NCBI GenBank assembly: GCA_963524305.1
Contig: CAURGH010000018.1
Location: 1 to 34,944, forward strand
DNA: 34,944 bases
Reading direction: 5' to 3'
Source: JABCPH02 sp963524305
Lineage (GTDB): Bacteria > Fusobacteriota > Fusobacteriia > Fusobacteriales > Leptotrichiaceae
Part shown: piece by piece, positions 33,682 through 34,944 of the stretch
How the letters are laid out: each line of letters starts with the position of its first letter
Position numbering within the stretch: position 1 is the first letter of the stretch
Notes under the pieces: generated by a model
The model's input: the letters and a program-made list of their open reading frames with translations, nothing else
What the model was told of the DNA's origin: nothing
Databases searched by the model: none
Made by a program: the position numbers and the translations under genes

Positions 33682-34731
33682 TTATTTAACAGTTAATCCT
33701 ACTTTAACTCCTGCTCTTACTTCATTAACTTCTGTTGTCTTTTTAAATGTTTTATTAGTAATTTCATTTCTTGCACTTTCAGTATCTTTATGAACTGGTC
33801 TATATCTTAAGCTTGGATTAATTGAAATTGTTCCAACTGAAGTATCGAAATCAGCTTTGTACCCAACTCCTGTCCATACAGAAAATTCATTTTCATATCC
33901 ATATTTAGCTGTATGTTTAGTCCAGTTATTTTCAGGTCTAACAAATGCATATAATCCATGCCATACAGGTGTATCATAGTTTAATCCTACTGTATAGTCT
34001 AATTTAACATTAGATTTATTGTGCGCACCGTTAGCATCTCTTAAGTAATGATCTAATTCTACATCATAACTCAATTTACCATATCCACCTTCTGCAATTG
34101 TACCATCTGTTCCTAATAATAAGTTAGCTCCCCAACCGTGGTTTGCATTAGTATCATTTGCAGCTCTGTAGTATCTTCCATCTTGATCAGCAGTTCCATT
34201 TTGTGTGAAATATACTGCTTCTAAAGTTGTTTTAATATTTTGATTAAACAAGTTCATTCCAAAAGTTGGTCCAAAATAAACTTCGTTAGATTCTCCCTCT
34301 GTATTTGTACGTCTTTTTCCTGCTTTATTTGTCCAGTGTCTAACTCCTAATTTAGTATTAGTGTCTAATGAACCCCATTTAACGTTTTTAGATAAATTTG
34401 CATCTATTAAATCTTTTGCATCTCTAAAATCTGTTTTCTTACCATCAGCAAATTTAACACCTTCATCGTGTTTGTAGTAGACATTAGCATCTAATCCCCA
34501 TTCATCATTTAATCCTAAAGTTGTTCCAACTTCAGTTACTGATTTTACGTTTTTAATATTTTTCTTTCTAAATCCTGCATTTCCTATTTTGTTAGCTTTA
34601 TCTCCAGTTTTGTCTATAAATCCTGCTCTAACATCTTGATTTACCCAAACATTTTTTACAACATCTTGATCAGCAGAAGCAATTCCAGAAACTGATAAAG
34701 CTAATGCTAAAATTCCTAATAATTTTTTCAT
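33682..34731 (-). CDS. Outer-membrane beta-barrel protein
   Basis: The 349-aa precursor has a signal peptide (KK start, hydrophobic core, cleavage after Ala-Ser-Ala at about 18-20). A mature chain follows rich in Gly, Asn, Asp, Lys and aromatic residues in alternating strands, ending VRAGVKVGLTVK. This reads as a porin-like barrel. Which subfamily is not clear; it shows no homology I can recognise to the smaller OMP at 9657-10223 beyond the signal peptide style. AGGAGG is 6 bases before the ATG. It has its own strong promoter (34784-34812) and terminator, so it should be abundant. tuf lies upstream in the same direction. Confidence 0.85.
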   Translation of the reverse strand: MKKLLGILALALSVSGIASADQDVVKNVWVNQDVRAGFIDKTGDKANKIGNAGFRKKNIKNVKSVTEVGTTLGLNDEWGLDANVYYKHDEGVKFADGKKTDFRDAKDLIDANLSKNVKWGSLDTNTKLGVRHWTNKAGKRRTNTEGESNEVYFGPTFGMNLFNQNIKTTLEAVYFTQNGTADQDGRYYRAANDTNANHGWGANLLLGTDGTIAEGGYGKLSYDVELDHYLRDANGAHNKSNVKLDYTVGLNYDTPVWHGLYAFVRPENNWTKHTAKYGYENEFSVWTGVGYKADFDTSVGTISINPSLRYRPVHKDTESARNEITNKTFKKTTEVNEVRAGVKVGLTVK

Positions 34732-34783
34732 AATCTTCCTCCTAAATAATATCTTAAATTATATTTTCAAACAACTTATGCAT

Positions 34784-34812
34784 ATTATAGCATAATTATC
34801 TTTTTTTGTAAA
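34784..34812 (-). promoter_or_regulatory. Strong promoter of the 349-aa OMP gene
   Basis: Minus-strand TTTACA (34807-34812), 17-bp spacer and TATAAT (34784-34789). The leader is about 45 nt. The -35 overlaps by two bases the foot of the hairpin that follows tuf. Confidence 0.8.
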
Positions 34813-34849
34813 GTTTATTACCTTTAATCTTTTAAAAGGCAATAAACTT
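34811..34849 (-). terminator. Hairpin after tuf (probable terminator, unusual polarity)
   Basis: AAGTTTATT (34811-34819) pairs with AATAAACTT (34841-34849), with an inner CCTTT/AAAGG stem after one mismatch. In the tuf direction it is followed by A's rather than U's; the T-run is on the plus-strand side. Confidence 0.5.
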
Positions 34850-34890
34850 CTTATTTTTTAACTAATTTTAAATGTCTTCTAGAGTAACTA

Positions 34891-34944
34891 CTATTTAGTA
34901 ATAGTTGCAACTACTCCTGAAGCTACTGTTCTTCCACCTTCTCT
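34891..34944 (-). CDS. tuf: Elongation factor Tu, C-terminal end (partial)
   Basis: The last 17 codons and the TAG stop of a gene cut by the window edge. The encoded tail, REGGRTVASGVVATITK, is the highly conserved C-terminus of EF-Tu. Its exchange factor EF-Ts is encoded at 30864-31748, but in a separate transcription unit. Confidence 0.92.
   Translation of the reverse strand, partial: REGGRTVASGVVATITK

Overview
The window is very AT-rich (most intergenic DNA is A/T runs). It encodes a diderm with Kdo-type lipopolysaccharide (kdsB), beta-barrel outer-membrane proteins with signal peptides, and a PerR-type Fur protein. Protein style and gene content fit Fusobacteriota, most likely Leptotrichiaceae (Leptotrichia or a close relative). 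This placement is inferred from protein character, not from a database match. Gene density is high and nearly everything is chromosomal housekeeping. I see no CRISPR array, prophage, intact insertion sequence, tRNA or rRNA. I did not find a convincing new multi-gene system; the findings are mostly local anomalies.

Layout. (1) 43-71: a consensus promoter firing leftward out of the window. (2) 105-5788, minus: kdsB, cytosolic alpha-amylase, proB, proA, proC, tightly packed apart from a 175-bp gap before proC; the last three make proline from glutamate. (3) 6071-8274, minus: endonuclease III, then a D,D-carboxypeptidase with a long Lys/Glu-rich linker. (4) 8405-9346, minus: a small cupin and a TraX-family membrane protein. 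(5) 9657-10223, plus: a small outer-membrane barrel protein behind a palindrome-covered promoter. (6) 10478-15202, plus: livJHMGF, a complete branched-chain amino-acid ABC importer. (7) 15225-18669, minus: an exported protein of unknown function, rsmD, xseB, ispA and pgeF. (8) 18821-20917, minus: a lysozyme-like exported protein and queA. (9) 21164-23336, minus: prfA and prmC overlapping by 8 bp; PrmC carries two tandem copies of its N-terminal helical domain. (10) 23463-27405, minus: coaE, an LCP-family protein, ysxC and a DUF2207 membrane protein. (11) 27630-29296, plus: an ACT-domain protein and a UPF0210/DUF711 protein. (12) 29426-32635, minus: the translation cluster rpsB-tsf-pyrH-frr. 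(13) 33028-33450, minus: perR. (14) 33682-34731, minus: a second, larger outer-membrane protein. (15) 34891-34944, minus: the last 17 codons of tuf.

Several starts were moved from the longest open frame because a ribosome-binding site lies inside or against the upstream start: proA, cupin, the 188-aa barrel protein, livF, pgeF, prmC, prfA, DUF2207 and the LCP protein. Most transcription units have a recognisable sigma-70-type promoter (several TTGACA/TATAAT-like with 17-bp spacing) and many end in clear GC-stem/U-tract terminators.

The most unusual items are the duplicated PrmC substrate-recognition domain, nested palindromes over the 9554-9581 promoter, an IS200/IS605-like hairpin remnant near 32870, a Shine-Dalgarno separated from its start by a hairpin at 18678-18699, and a lysozyme-like protein ending in two identical octapeptides.
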